In this document: one piece after another, positions 1-8,622 of the stretch
Layout: every line of letters starts with the position of its first letter
How positions within the stretch are numbered: position 1 is the stretch's first letter
NCBI GenBank assembly: GCA_910586255.1
Contig: CAJUHR010000028.1
Location: 1-64,000 of the forward strand
Direction of reading: 5' to 3'
From: an uncultured Lachnospiraceae bacterium
GTDB lineage: Bacteria; Bacillota; Clostridia; Lachnospirales; Lachnospiraceae
DNA: 64,000 nt
Program-made: the position numbers and the translations under genes
Notes under the pieces: model-generated
What the model saw: only the letters and a program-made list of their open reading frames with translations
The model's database searches: none
Told to the model about the DNA's origin: nothing

Positions 1-2
1 CT

Positions 3-218
3 GTGTCGGAAGCCTATCGGGCATGGGGCGAATGGCAGGATCAGATCCGGCTGACATATTCCTCAAAGGCTCCTCCACTGCCACCCCTGTCCAGTCAGAA
101 ACAATTGAAAAGTATCAAGAACATGGTGATCGCTGAGGCATTAAAGCTGGGCGGTCATCATTTTTTTGTCGGAAACATCTGGGCAGGGGAGGATCCAGGC
201 AGAAGTCCGTCTGGATGA
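3..218 (+). other. Unrecognised partial reading frame at the window edge
   Basis: This frame is open from the left edge and ends at 216-218, giving about 71 residues. I do not recognise the product. A second frame, open from about 121 to 366, overlaps it and encodes a very acidic stretch rich in Glu, Asp and Ala (residues such as EAEAKTEAEPDPADAGS). The two frames could be one gene broken by a frameshift near 160-200, but I cannot prove this. The segment ends where the truncated proB begins on the other strand (about 328), so it probably belongs to a different DNA segment joined to proB. Confidence 0.25.
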
Positions 219-328
219 ACTGGAGGGAGAAAGGATCCCGGATGAAACAGAAGAAATAGATGGAGACACAGAAGCAGAAGCAAAAACAGAAGCAGAACCA
301 GATCCCGCAGATGCAGGAAGTATGTTTT

Positions 329-502
329 TATGCCTACGGCGATTGCGCCGGACGACACAAGGATAACCTCATATCCCATGTTCTGAATGTCGGACAGTAC
401 ACGGGCGATACAGTCAAAGGCTTTTAGGTTATTCTGCCCGATTTCATTTGTGAGAGTGGAAGTGCCTACTTTAACGACAATCCTGTTATAATAAAGTCCC
501 AT
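329..502 (-). pseudogene. proB: proB fragment: N-terminal 58 residues of glutamate 5-kinase
   Basis: Glutamate 5-kinase phosphorylates glutamate in the first step of proline synthesis. The visible residues match the N-terminal amino acid kinase fold: RIVVKVGTSTLT, then VILVSSGAIAVG, which is the glycine-rich nucleotide site. Right after AVGI the similarity stops and the frame runs into a hydrophobic, Leu-rich translation that is an antisense shadow. A full protein has about 260-370 residues, so most of the gene is missing. The start ATG at 502 (or GTG at 508, overlapping the upstream stop) follows the deacylase gene directly, suggesting a former two-gene proline operon. The junction at about 328 marks a deletion or insertion boundary. 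Confidence 0.75.
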
Positions 503-504
503 AA

Positions 505-1044
505 TCACACCTCGATAACAGCCGGAATATGCTTTACATACTGTAAAAATGTGTCTGTGATGTATTCCGTCTTTATTTTCATATAGCTTGTGGTTATCCC
601 GTCACTACACCCGTACCATTCGGAATTAACAACGTCTTTGTCTAAGACAATCTGAACGGCATTTTGTTTATCCAGTATGGCACTGAAAACAGTTGCCGCC
701 CCAATCTTAGTGCCTAACATTGTTTCCATAAGTTCCGCAGGGGCAAAGGAAACACGGGAAACGCCTAACGCATTGCTGAAATCTTTGGAACGGAACGGCT
801 TGCTGCCTGTGGTAATGAACAGATAAAAAGCGGTTTGCTGTCTGTTACATAAGAACAGTGTTTTTACCATTTCCATATCCAGTTTTTTGTTGACTGCAAT
901 ACAATCCTCCATAGTGATAACTTCGTCCGTTTCCACCCGTTCAAAGGGGATATGCAGTTTTTCAAGTGTTTGGTAGGTCTGTTGCTGTAAAGGGGTCAGA
1001 TAGTCATTTGGTGTTGTGTTGTAAATATCGCTCACATAAATCAT
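505..1044 (-). CDS. ProX/YbaK-type prolyl-tRNA deacylase
   Basis: The 179-residue product resembles the stand-alone prolyl-tRNA editing proteins (ProX/PrdX, YbaK fold) that hydrolyse alanyl-tRNA(Pro) made in error by prolyl-tRNA synthetase. Visible features are the N-terminal helix pairs, the segment around residue 45 (PFERVETDEV), and the conserved region KTLFLCNRQQTAFYL near residues 75-90. The start was chosen at 1044 because an AAAGGAAG ribosome binding site lies 8 nt upstream; the frame stays open further upstream but without such a site. The stop overlaps the start of the proB remnant, so the two were co-transcribed. A divergent LysR gene lies 144 bp away. Confidence 0.75.
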   Translation of the reverse strand: MIYVSDIYNTTPNDYLTPLQQQTYQTLEKLHIPFERVETDEVITMEDCIAVNKKLDMEMVKTLFLCNRQQTAFYLFITTGSKPFRSKDFSNALGVSRVSFAPAELMETMLGTKIGAATVFSAILDKQNAVQIVLDKDVVNSEWYGCSDGITTSYMKIKTEYITDTFLQYVKHIPAVIEV

Positions 1045-1141
1045 GGAGCATACTTCCTTTCTTTTGGTAAATTTATTTTGGAAGCCTTGAAATCTTCCAG
1101 TGCATAGAGTATCATAAAAAACAAAATCACAAAAGCGAATA

Positions 1142-1164
1142 TTTATCATGCTTAACATGATAAA
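1142..1164. promoter_or_regulatory. LysR-type operator, 9-bp inverted repeat
   Basis: TTTATCATG (1142-1150) and CATGATAAA (1156-1164) form a perfect inverted repeat around 5 bp. It includes a T-N11-A core and sits between the divergent deacylase and LysR genes, 25 bp before the LysR start. This is the usual place and shape for a LysR binding site, so autoregulation and control of the deacylase are inferred. Confidence 0.6.
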
Positions 1165-1188
1165 ATCAGATGAAAAGAGGACGCGGCT

Positions 1189-2061
1189 ATGGATATGAAC
1201 ATTCAGAAATACTTGGCATTTGTTAAGACAGTGGAATACGGGAGTTTTACAAAAGCCGCTGAAAGGCTGAATTATTCCCAATCGGGAATTAGCCGCATGA
1301 TTAACGATTTGGAGAAAGAATGGAAAATATCGCTCCTTGAACGCAGCCGGTCGGGGGTGCGTTTAACATCAGACGGCTTGGCGCTTTTGCCTTATGCAAA
1401 AAGCGTGTGTGCGGAATACGAAAAGTTACAGACGCAGATTGATGAAATAAACGGTCTGCAATCGGGTATCATCAGAATAGGGACATTTTCAAGTGTGGCT
1501 ACGCACTGGATTCCCAATATCATAAAAAGGTTTCAGACAGATTATCCGAACATAGATTATGAGCTGTTGTTGGGGGACTACACGGAAATTGAAAATTGGA
1601 TATTAGAGGGGCGTGTTGACTGTGGCTTTTTGCGTCTGCCTGCACACCCGGATTTGGAAACGTGTTTTTTGGAACAGGACAAGCTGCTTGTTGTGCTGCC
1701 GGAAAATCATGCTCTTGCAGACTGTGACCGTTTTCCAGTACAAGCCCTTGCGGATTATCCCTTTATGCTGTTGGAAAAAGGGGCAAAGGCTGAAATATCG
1801 GAAATTTTTGAAAGGTGTAATGTCATACCGAAAATACATTTTACAACATGGGACGATTACGCCATTATGTCTATGGTGGAGAGTGGTTTAGGTATCAGCA
1901 TACTGCCGCAGCTTATTTTACAGCGTGTGCCATATAAGATTATCACAAAGGAATTAGATGTCCCGGCGTTTCGCAATATTGGTCTTGCCCTGCGGAGTAA
2001 GAAAAACAGTTCTTTGGCGGTAAAACGGTTTTTGGAATATATAGAATACAGATGTGAATAA
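1189..2061 (+). CDS. LysR-family transcriptional regulator
   Basis: The 290-residue protein has the standard LysR layout. An N-terminal winged helix (residues 3-62, with GSFTKAAERLNYSQSGISR as the helix-turn-helix) is followed by a type 2 periplasmic-binding-like effector domain (from about residue 93, GIIRIGTFSSVATHW, and VESGLGISILPQ near 230). The ATG at 1189 has AAAAGAGG 8 nt upstream. It is divergent from the prolyl-tRNA deacylase and carries an operator-like palindrome in between, so it probably regulates that gene and itself. The effector is unknown. Its codon usage looks AT-richer than the genes beyond 3400, which fits an acquired segment. Confidence 0.85.
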   Translation: MDMNIQKYLAFVKTVEYGSFTKAAERLNYSQSGISRMINDLEKEWKISLLERSRSGVRLTSDGLALLPYAKSVCAEYEKLQTQIDEINGLQSGIIRIGTFSSVATHWIPNIIKRFQTDYPNIDYELLLGDYTEIENWILEGRVDCGFLRLPAHPDLETCFLEQDKLLVVLPENHALADCDRFPVQALADYPFMLLEKGAKAEISEIFERCNVIPKIHFTTWDDYAIMSMVESGLGISILPQLILQRVPYKIITKELDVPAFRNIGLALRSKKNSSLAVKRFLEYIEYRCE

Positions 2062-2154
2062 TTGATTTTAACGGTTTATAAGCGTCTGCAAGGGCAGAAA
2101 TAGACACCGGGGAATGGAATATCGAAAACCAAATTATTCCTTAAACGATATATA

Positions 2155-2176
2155 TACATGGTGCTAGCACCATGTA
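2155..2176. repeat. Perfect 22-bp palindrome downstream of the LysR gene
   Basis: The core ACATGGTGCTAGCACCATGT (2156-2175) is its own reverse complement and extends one more base pair on each side. It has no loop and no T-run, so it is not a terminator. It could be a protein-binding site or a recombination site. The rest of 2062-2350 holds no gene I can support. It contains a short direct repeat TTGAGTACA at 2262-2270 and 2273-2281. Confidence 0.5.
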
Positions 2177-2350
2177 ATAAGGGTGGATAAGGAGAAAACA
2201 GTTTTTACGGTGTAAAATTTCAAAAATGGGTTGTCAAATTACCGGGATTTGGTTTTGGGATTTGAGTACAAATTGAGTACACTTTGGAATTGTATATCTG
2301 AATTAGAAAAGAACAAATTATATGAAACTCTCATTATTCTTATAATAATA

Positions 2351-3381
2351 CACCAGTTTACAACTTTTTGACCTTTGAAAAATAAAATACAAACTCAATC
2401 TCTTTGCGGTATAATTTAAGCGACCAAACAAAAATCCACACGAAAAGAGATGAGTTTGTATGTACCGCTTATTATACCTTAAAAATTCCGCTTTTAACAG
2501 ACTGTTTTTATATTTTCAGGATTATTTTTCAGATGCTTCCAAACCAACCGCCTGCAACCTGTTCCTTTTGGTCATTTCCATTCTGACCCTGGACATTTTC
2601 CGCTCGGTACGCTTTGCCCACAGCCATGTGATCTCCAGACTGTCCGGTACTTCACTTAACGTATTTTATTATACTCTGAAAACGGATGCCTATGATCACT
2701 CTGTCTGGAATGATGTTACGGTATCAAAAGCAGTTCGGGCTGTTCCCAGACCTTTGGAAGGTCGGCCGATTTTTCTTTCCATTGATGATACCATGGCCGA
2801 AAAATTCGGCAGGCATTTTGAACTTTGTTCTAAAATTATACGATCATGCCGCCCACAATGGCTCCAATTACCTCAATGGATACTGCATGGTCAGCCTCCT
2901 GCTTTCTTTCCCGGTATACCGGGATGGGAAAATCCTTTACCTTTCCGTTCCGGTGGGTTACCGGCTCTGGTATAAGGAAAAAGCAAGCTTGCTTTAGCCG
3001 CTGAACTGGTGGCACAGGCAATGAAAGCCATTGGCCTGAGGTGGAACATCGAGGTTTCTTATTATGAAGGGAAAACCTTCTGGTCCATGGAGGAATACCG
3101 GAACCGCAGTAAGGAAGGAATCGAAAGGCTGGTGAATCTGATCAGTCTGTCCTACAGTGCCATGACTCTGCTTCCCTACAGTGATGAAACCTTTTCCGGG
3201 TATCAGTCCGCCAGCGCCCAGGAAACTCGGTACGAAATTGGCCAGCAAATCCAGGCGGATATAATTTTGTGCAGTTTCGGGAAATTTCTCAAAACTATTA
3301 ATAATTGTTCTACTCTGATAAAGGTTGTAGAAGACTACGTTTTATCAGGTGTCAGGAAATTTCAAAAGTTGTAAACTGGTG
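2351..3381 (+). mobile_element. IS element with defective DDE transposase (1031 bp)
   Basis: The left end CACCAGTTTACAACTTTT (2351-2368) is repeated inverted at the right end (3364-3381), giving perfect 18-bp terminal inverted repeats. The bases outside are TAATA on both sides (2346-2350 and 3382-3386), a 5-bp target-site duplication. The element is therefore a real, once-mobile insertion. It is shorter than a full copy should be because the transposase has an internal deletion. It lies between the LysR segment and the end of the MFS transporter gene. The ends look intact, so it might still move if an active transposase of the same family is supplied from elsewhere (inference). Confidence 0.88.
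2460..3374 (+). pseudogene. Broken IS transposase (DDE superfamily, IS4/IS701-like)
   Basis: Three reading frames each carry parts of one transposase. The N-terminal part reaches SIDDTMAEKFG (about residue 100), holding the first catalytic Asp region. A frame change near 2830 continues with LYDHAAHNGSNYLNGY. A second change near 2993 leads to LRWNIEVSYYEGKTFWS, the conserved block around the catalytic Glu. Between VAQAM and KAIGLRWNIEVS roughly 150 residues expected in this family, including the second catalytic Asp, are missing. Two frameshifts plus the deletion mean no active enzyme is made. The exact IS family is uncertain. Confidence 0.82.
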
Positions 3382-3399
3382 TAATATTTACATAAAAGC

Positions 3400-4710
3400 T
3401 TATTTTTTCGTGATCTTTTCTTTCTTAATGGTATTCAGAATATAGGTGCTCAGCAAAAATCCTCCGGCAGCAAATACTGCCATAATGATATATACAATAC
3501 GGTAGCCGGCCAGGCCATTAAACTTGTCTAAGATTCCGCCATACACGGCATACATAAATGCACCGGGCAGATATCCGATGAAGGAACCCATGGACATGGC
3601 GGAGCCGGTAATCTCACGGGGGACATGTACTTCGTCCATGGGAGCGAAGAAGATGGCCCGCATGCTGTAGACGCAGGCGCTGATTCCCAGGGTAATGGCC
3701 ATTCCCAGGAGGATTCCCATGCTCTGATGGGGCAGCAGGGAGAACACAACCAGGATTGCGCCCACAATCACAAAGGCAATCTGCAGGTATTTGGTAGCGG
3801 AGTGGAGAACCTTATCCGTGATAAAGCCGCCTACCGGGCCCCCAAGCATTTTCAGGCCGTATTGGTTGATGATTCCATAGACCCCTACCAGTGCTGCCGG
3901 AAGGGCGTAAGCCTCCTCCAGGAAGGGAATGAAATAGGTCAGTCCGCAATAAACGCTGTATACAAAGAATACATTAAAGGATACCAGCCAGATGTTTTTG
4001 TTTTTTAATGCCCGCATGACACCTTCCCAGGCCCGCTTGTTGGCGTTGGCGGCATTGCCTGATTTGTGGGATTTTTCTTCTGTGGCGCTTACGGCAGGGG
4101 CCTCATCCGGATCCAGAAGGAAATACATGATAATGCCGATTACACCGGGGACGATGGAGTAGAACAAAATTGCCATCTTAAGTCCGGTTGCAGTGCTTCC
4201 CATGGCGGAGAAAATGCCCAGGGCGCCGAAGGCAACGATGGTATCCATGAGACCTCTTCCGGCTTCCATGATGCCGAACATCCGCCCCTGCTCGTCCTCA
4301 TTGCCCAAAAGACGGACGGTCTTAAGCATGGTAGGCCAGTACAGCATGTCCGCGCAGACGGCCAAAAGGCAGTAGATCAGGAGGAATACAGGATAGGACG
4401 GAAAGGTGGAAAGGCCGATTCCGCATACGCAAATACTGATCAGGGACAGAGGGATCATAATCTTTTTGGAGACCCGGTCTGTCAGATAGATGGAGGCCAG
4501 AAAACCAAAGGTGGAGATCAGTCCGGCAATGCTCATAGCCGTTCCGATCTGGGTGTGGGATAAGCCCATAAATTCCTGCATGGGTACATAGAAAGCGTCC
4601 TTTAAAAACCCAAGCTTATAGATGGTGCCGGCGCCCAGCATCAGGATGCCGAAGGATATCCATTTTTTATCGATCCCGTTGTTTGCTTGCTGTTTAGACT
4701 GTTGAGACAT
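3400..4710 (-). CDS. MFS transporter under DeoR control
   Basis: The 436-residue protein has about twelve hydrophobic segments with a hydrophilic loop in the middle (about residues 205-225), typical of major facilitator permeases. After TM2 there is a LTDRVSKK loop resembling the MFS signature loop, and GMAITLGISAC in the C-terminal half. The substrate cannot be read from the sequence. The gene is divergent from a DeoR regulator and shares its operator region, so it most likely imports the sugar, nucleoside or phosphate-linked compound handled by the module at 4981-10757. ATG 4710 lies 55 bp downstream of the -10 box. Confidence 0.8.
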   Translation of the reverse strand: MSQQSKQQANNGIDKKWISFGILMLGAGTIYKLGFLKDAFYVPMQEFMGLSHTQIGTAMSIAGLISTFGFLASIYLTDRVSKKIMIPLSLISICVCGIGLSTFPSYPVFLLIYCLLAVCADMLYWPTMLKTVRLLGNEDEQGRMFGIMEAGRGLMDTIVAFGALGIFSAMGSTATGLKMAILFYSIVPGVIGIIMYFLLDPDEAPAVSATEEKSHKSGNAANANKRAWEGVMRALKNKNIWLVSFNVFFVYSVYCGLTYFIPFLEEAYALPAALVGVYGIINQYGLKMLGGPVGGFITDKVLHSATKYLQIAFVIVGAILVVFSLLPHQSMGILLGMAITLGISACVYSMRAIFFAPMDEVHVPREITGSAMSMGSFIGYLPGAFMYAVYGGILDKFNGLAGYRIVYIIMAVFAAGGFLLSTYILNTIKKEKITKK

Positions 4711-4764
4711 AGTAGCCTACCTCGCTTTTTCATATTATTTTGTGAAACGGATTTGACAATTCCT

Positions 4765-4793
4765 AGTATAATTGCAATAATGTGTAATGTCAA
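4765..4793 (-). promoter_or_regulatory. MFS promoter with operator in the spacer
   Basis: On the minus strand TTGACA (4793-4788) and TATACT (4770-4765) are separated by 17 bp. The spacer is filled by the repeated motif ATTGCAATAATGTGTAAT (4771-4788), which recurs at 4875-4892 with two mismatches (ATTGCAAAACTGTGTAAT). A repressor bound there would block RNA polymerase, so these are the likely DeoR operators. Confidence 0.75.
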
Positions 4794-4874
4794 GCAAAAA
4801 TGTGTAAAAAATTGCAAAAAGTTGCAAAAACAAGGAAAAACAAAGAGGATATTTGGAGCGTATTTAAGGAAGTG

Positions 4875-4936
4875 ATTGCAAAACTGTGTAATATGCAAAA
4901 AAATATGTTGCAATATGTGTAAAAATGTGGTAATAT
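4875..4936 (+). promoter_or_regulatory. deoR promoter and operator copies
   Basis: TTGCAA (4908-4913) and TAATAT (4931-4936) are 17 bp apart and point toward the DeoR gene 45 bp on. A full operator-like repeat lies at 4875-4892 and a third, shorter copy (GTTGCAATATGTGTAAA, 4907-4923) overlaps the -35 box. The arrangement suggests autorepression with a loop or paired sites over the 100 bp between the divergent promoters. Confidence 0.7.
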
Positions 4937-4980
4937 CAAAAGCAGAAAATGGATTTGACAATCAGAAGGGAATAAGCAGA

Positions 4981-5769
4981 ATGTTATCAGAGCAGAGATA
5001 TGAAGAAATTTATAATTTACTGGAGCGGGAGGGCAGCGTGAGAACCATTGCCCTGTGCGATGCATTACAGACCTCCCGGGAAACGGTCAGAAGAGATCTG
5101 GAAACCATGGAGGCAAAGGGAATGCTGAGACGAATCCGGGGCGGAGCCATGAAGTTAGAAGCGCCCCAGAACAAAAATACCACATACACCTCCTTTAGCC
5201 AGAGGCGGGACGAGCATATTTACGATAAGGAGGCGATTGCTCTGGAAGCTGTGAATTATATCCGTGAAGGACAGGCGATTGCCTTGGATTCCGGCACCAC
5301 ATCCCTGTCTCTTGCCAGAGCGGTGAAAACCAGATTTCGTTCTCTGACCGTGGTCACCAACTCCTTTGCGGTGGCTAAAGAGCTGGCGGGAGCTGAGGGG
5401 ATTACCCTGGTTCTAACAGGAGGGGTTTACCGGGCAGATGAGGAAGCATTTGTATCTGATGTTGCAACCCTTATTTTTTCAAAGATCAATGTGGACATTT
5501 TTTTCCTTACCACCTGTGGAATCTCGGTGGAGCGTGGCATCACCTATCAGCGGATGGATGAGATCTCTGTGCAGAATAAGATGATGGAGGCAGCGGACCA
5601 GACAATCGTTCTGGCGGACAGCTCCAAGCTGGGGAATAATTCTTTGGTAAAAATGTGCGGGCTGGATGAGATCTCCATGATCATCACAGATTCCGGTGTC
5701 TTAGCCGGGCAGGTGAGTGCATTTGAACGTGCAGGGGTAAAGGTGGCTGTTGCACGGGAAATATCATAA
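4981..5769 (+). CDS. DeoR/GlpR-family repressor
   Basis: The 262-residue product has a DeoR winged helix at the N-terminus (SEQRYEEIYNLLEREGSV, then TSRETVRRDLETME near residue 40) and a C-terminal sugar-phosphate sensing domain of the isomerase fold (ALDSGTTSLSLARA near 95, VVTNSFAVAKELA, LVLTGGVYR). Members of this family usually release DNA on binding a phosphorylated intermediate. ATG 4981 was chosen over upstream starts because AGAAGGGAAT precedes it and the family motif begins there. Direct repeats in both flanking promoters are its likely targets. It heads a run of genes ending at a terminator at 10797. Confidence 0.88.
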   Translation: MLSEQRYEEIYNLLEREGSVRTIALCDALQTSRETVRRDLETMEAKGMLRRIRGGAMKLEAPQNKNTTYTSFSQRRDEHIYDKEAIALEAVNYIREGQAIALDSGTTSLSLARAVKTRFRSLTVVTNSFAVAKELAGAEGITLVLTGGVYRADEEAFVSDVATLIFSKINVDIFFLTTCGISVERGITYQRMDEISVQNKMMEAADQTIVLADSSKLGNNSLVKMCGLDEISMIITDSGVLAGQVSAFERAGVKVAVAREIS

Positions 5770-5801
5770 GAAAATTTCAAAAACCTAGAGAGGATAGTAT
5801 C

Positions 5802-7136
5802 ATGGCAGAGTTGAAGAATCAAGAGAGCAGGCGGCCAAGCGTATTGCTGGTTTCCGTAGATGCATTGAAGCCGGAGTTTGTTTTTGAGCAGGAGCGTCTG
5901 GGAGTCAAACTTCCCACCATTACCCGGTATTTTGTGGAGAACGGCCTGACGGCCAGAGAGGGGAGCAAGAGCGTGTTTCCCACCTTCACCTATCCCTGCC
6001 ATCAGAGCATGATCACCGGGACCAATCCGGCAACCCATGGGATTGTCAATAACGGGATTTTTGACCCTACAGGAGAGCACAACGGAGCTTGGCACTGGTT
6101 TGTGAATGATAAGGTAAAGACCTTGTGGGAGGCGGCAAAAGAGGGTGGATACTGTTCCGCCAGCGTGGCCTTTCCCACTTCTGTAGGGGCAAAGGGAGAT
6201 TATATTGCTCCGGAGTTCTGGTGGGACGGCTCAGGGCTTGACAGCCGTTTTATCGATGCTGTGGCAAAGCCCCAGGGGTTGATTGCCGAGATGGAAAGGG
6301 AGATCGGCACCTATGCCGGAGGCCTTGACCTTTCGGATAACGGGGACGCCCAACGAGGTAAGGCAGCCCTTTGGATGTTAAGGAATAAGCTGGCGCCTCA
6401 GATTGATGAAAGACCATTCTTCCTTTCCGCCTATTTTGCCAGCTTTGACGAGAGCGCCCACCAGAACGGTGTTTACAGCAGAGAAGCGGCTCTCAGCCTG
6501 GAAAAGATTGACCGGATGTTAGGAGAGCTGATCAAAGAGGCAGAGAGGATTACCGGAGGGGATCTGGTGGTCTGTGTGGTATCAGATCACGGAACCCTGG
6601 ACAATACCCACAACATTTCCCCCAATATTCTTCTGAAAAAGGCGGGGCTGATTGAGACAGATGAGGAGGGAAAAGTGGTAAGCTTTAAGGCATTCAGCCA
6701 GCGGGCCGGAGGCACGGCGGAGGTGCGTCTGGCAGACCCCGGCGATCAGGAGTCGGCAGCTCTTTTAAAGGAGATTTTGGATACTCTGGCAGGGGACCCG
6801 GAAAGCGGAATCTTAGAGATCCTGGACAGGGAAGGAGCAAAGGCCAGAGGGGGCTTTCCAGAGGCGGCTTATGTGCTTGTTTCTAAAAAGGGGTATGAGC
6901 TGCGGGATGATGTGGAGGGAGAATACTGCCGCACCCGGCTGACCCAGAAGGCACAGCACGGATACAGCGAGGAATTTCCAGAGATGCGGGCCTCCTTTAT
7001 GCTGACAGGAAAGGGGATTACCCCCGGGAATATAGAAAACGCCCGTCTGATTGATGTGGCTCCCACCTTGGCAGGGATTATGAAGGTGGAGCTGCCGGAT
7101 GCAGAGGGCAGGGATGTTCTGAGCGGACCGGTCTGA
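5802..7136 (+). CDS. Type I phosphodiesterase / nucleotide pyrophosphatase-like alkaline phosphatase superfamily protein
   Basis: The 444-residue protein belongs to the alkaline phosphatase superfamily. The first metal site lies in VSVDALKPEF (about residue 18). The nucleophile Thr sits in FPTFTYPCHQSMITG (about 60-75), the Thr form found in nucleotide pyrophosphatases/phosphodiesterases. Later metal ligands are in SDHGTLDNTHN (near 263) and QHGY (near 385). No signal peptide is seen, so it acts in the cytoplasm on an imported phosphodiester. The start follows AGAGAGGATAG. It lies 32 bp after deoR and 25 bp before the symporter, in the same operon. The actual substrate is unknown. Confidence 0.8.
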   Translation: MAELKNQESRRPSVLLVSVDALKPEFVFEQERLGVKLPTITRYFVENGLTAREGSKSVFPTFTYPCHQSMITGTNPATHGIVNNGIFDPTGEHNGAWHWFVNDKVKTLWEAAKEGGYCSASVAFPTSVGAKGDYIAPEFWWDGSGLDSRFIDAVAKPQGLIAEMEREIGTYAGGLDLSDNGDAQRGKAALWMLRNKLAPQIDERPFFLSAYFASFDESAHQNGVYSREAALSLEKIDRMLGELIKEAERITGGDLVVCVVSDHGTLDNTHNISPNILLKKAGLIETDEEGKVVSFKAFSQRAGGTAEVRLADPGDQESAALLKEILDTLAGDPESGILEILDREGAKARGGFPEAAYVLVSKKGYELRDDVEGEYCRTRLTQKAQHGYSEEFPEMRASFMLTGKGITPGNIENARLIDVAPTLAGIMKVELPDAEGRDVLSGPV

Positions 7137-7161
7137 ATCGCCACCGGGTGAGGCAAATTTT

Positions 7162-8517
7162 ATGGAAAAGATAGAACGGATATTTGAAGGGCTGGCAAAT
7201 TTTCTCTGGGGAGACTGGCTTTTAGTTGCTCTTTTAGGTCTGGGGATGCTTTACACGGTCATGACCGGCTGCGTTCAGCTGCATTGTGTCCGTCTTCTCA
7301 GGAAAGGGGTATTTTCTTTTTCCAAAAAGAAGAATGAGGTAAAGGATGAGAGAAAATGTTCCTCCTATCAGGCTCTCTGTGCGGCAGTGGCAAGCTGCGT
7401 GGGAAGCGGGAATATTGTAGGGGTTTCCACAGCGATTTTGTCAGGCGGCCCCGGCGCCCTGTTCTGGATGTGGGTGGCGGCATTTTTGGGGATGGCCACC
7501 AAGTTCGGAGAGATCGTCATGGGGGTGAAGTATCACAGCCAGAATGAGAAGGGGGAGATTGCCGGAGGCCCCATGTATTACATAGAATATGGGATGCACT
7601 GGAAATGGGCAGGGATTTTTGTGGCAGTGCTCCTTTTTATCCAGAATGCCGGCGGTACCCTGATTCAGTCCAACACGATTGCCAATGTGAGCCATGAGGC
7701 CTTTCGGGCGCCCTTTCTTGTGACCGGACTGGTTCTGGCAGTAGTGATGAGCCTGATCATTCGGGGCGGGTTTAAGCGTTTGGTGCAGGTGGCTCAGAGG
7801 GTGGTTCCGGTTATGGCAGGAATCTATGTGATTGGCGGCCTGGTGATTTTGATTCTCAATGCCACCAGGGTGCCGGCTATGCTGGCTTCCATTGTGAGAG
7901 CAGCATTCTCCTTTCAGGCAGGGACAGGGGCTTTGGCGGGAATCACTATTCGGGAGGCCATGCGCTTTGGCGTGGCCCGGGGGCTGTACTCCAATGAAGC
8001 GGGGGAAGGCTCGGCTGCGGTGCTCCACTCCTCGGCTGAGGTGGATCATCCGGCCCGCCAGGGAATGTACGGTGTGATTGAGGTGTTTATTGACACCATG
8101 CTGATCAGCAGTACCACTGGATTTACGGTTCTGATCACCGGGGCTAACGGGTTTCATGATAATGCCTCCACTCTGGCTGCTGCGGCATTTGAGAGCGTGC
8201 TTCCGGGGATGCAGTATATTATTTATATCAGCCTGATCCTGTTTGCCGCAACCTCCTTGATGAGCCAGTGGTATTTTGGACATGTCAGTCTGACATACTT
8301 AAAAAAGCAGGGACTGGCTGTGCTTTACCGGTATCTTTTCCCGGTGGTGATTATTCTGGGGAGTTTGGGGAGCATTGATATGGTCTGGTATATCCAGGAC
8401 TGTGCTTTGGGGCTTTTGATTCTGCCGAATATTGCGGCTCTTGTTTTTTTGGCGCCCCAGGTGAGGAAATTGATGAGGGAGTTTATGGACCCGGGGAATG
8501 GGTATTTGGAGAGATAG
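7162..8517 (+). CDS. AGCS family sodium:amino acid (alanine/glycine) symporter
   Basis: The 451-residue membrane protein shows the AGCS pattern: a start close to the first membrane segment (LLVALLGLGMLYTVMTG), AAVASCVGSGNIVGV near residue 80, GGPGALFWMWVAAFLG near 95, GGPMYYIEYG, and the ARGLYSNEAGEGSAA motif near 275. Members import alanine, glycine or serine with sodium. Next to a D-serine ammonia-lyase, uptake of a small amino acid such as D-serine or D-alanine is a reasonable inference. Only GGTGAGG gives a weak ribosome binding site; coupling to the upstream gene is likely. Confidence 0.88.
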   Translation: MEKIERIFEGLANFLWGDWLLVALLGLGMLYTVMTGCVQLHCVRLLRKGVFSFSKKKNEVKDERKCSSYQALCAAVASCVGSGNIVGVSTAILSGGPGALFWMWVAAFLGMATKFGEIVMGVKYHSQNEKGEIAGGPMYYIEYGMHWKWAGIFVAVLLFIQNAGGTLIQSNTIANVSHEAFRAPFLVTGLVLAVVMSLIIRGGFKRLVQVAQRVVPVMAGIYVIGGLVILILNATRVPAMLASIVRAAFSFQAGTGALAGITIREAMRFGVARGLYSNEAGEGSAAVLHSSAEVDHPARQGMYGVIEVFIDTMLISSTTGFTVLITGANGFHDNASTLAAAAFESVLPGMQYIIYISLILFAATSLMSQWYFGHVSLTYLKKQGLAVLYRYLFPVVIILGSLGSIDMVWYIQDCALGLLILPNIAALVFLAPQVRKLMREFMDPGNGYLER

Positions 8518-8622
8518 GATTTTTACTTTTAGTGTGGGGGATCGGATTTGACGGATTTTTATATTAAATAGATTGTGGCAAATCTGGCGGATATTTTGAG
8601 ATTAGAAGAGGAGAACAAAAAA

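Noticed and set aside
7441..8283. Minus-strand frame of 280 codons opposite the AGCS symporter
   Set aside because: Composition (His, Gln, Ser rich) reflects the hydrophobic codons of the sense gene; no family resemblance.
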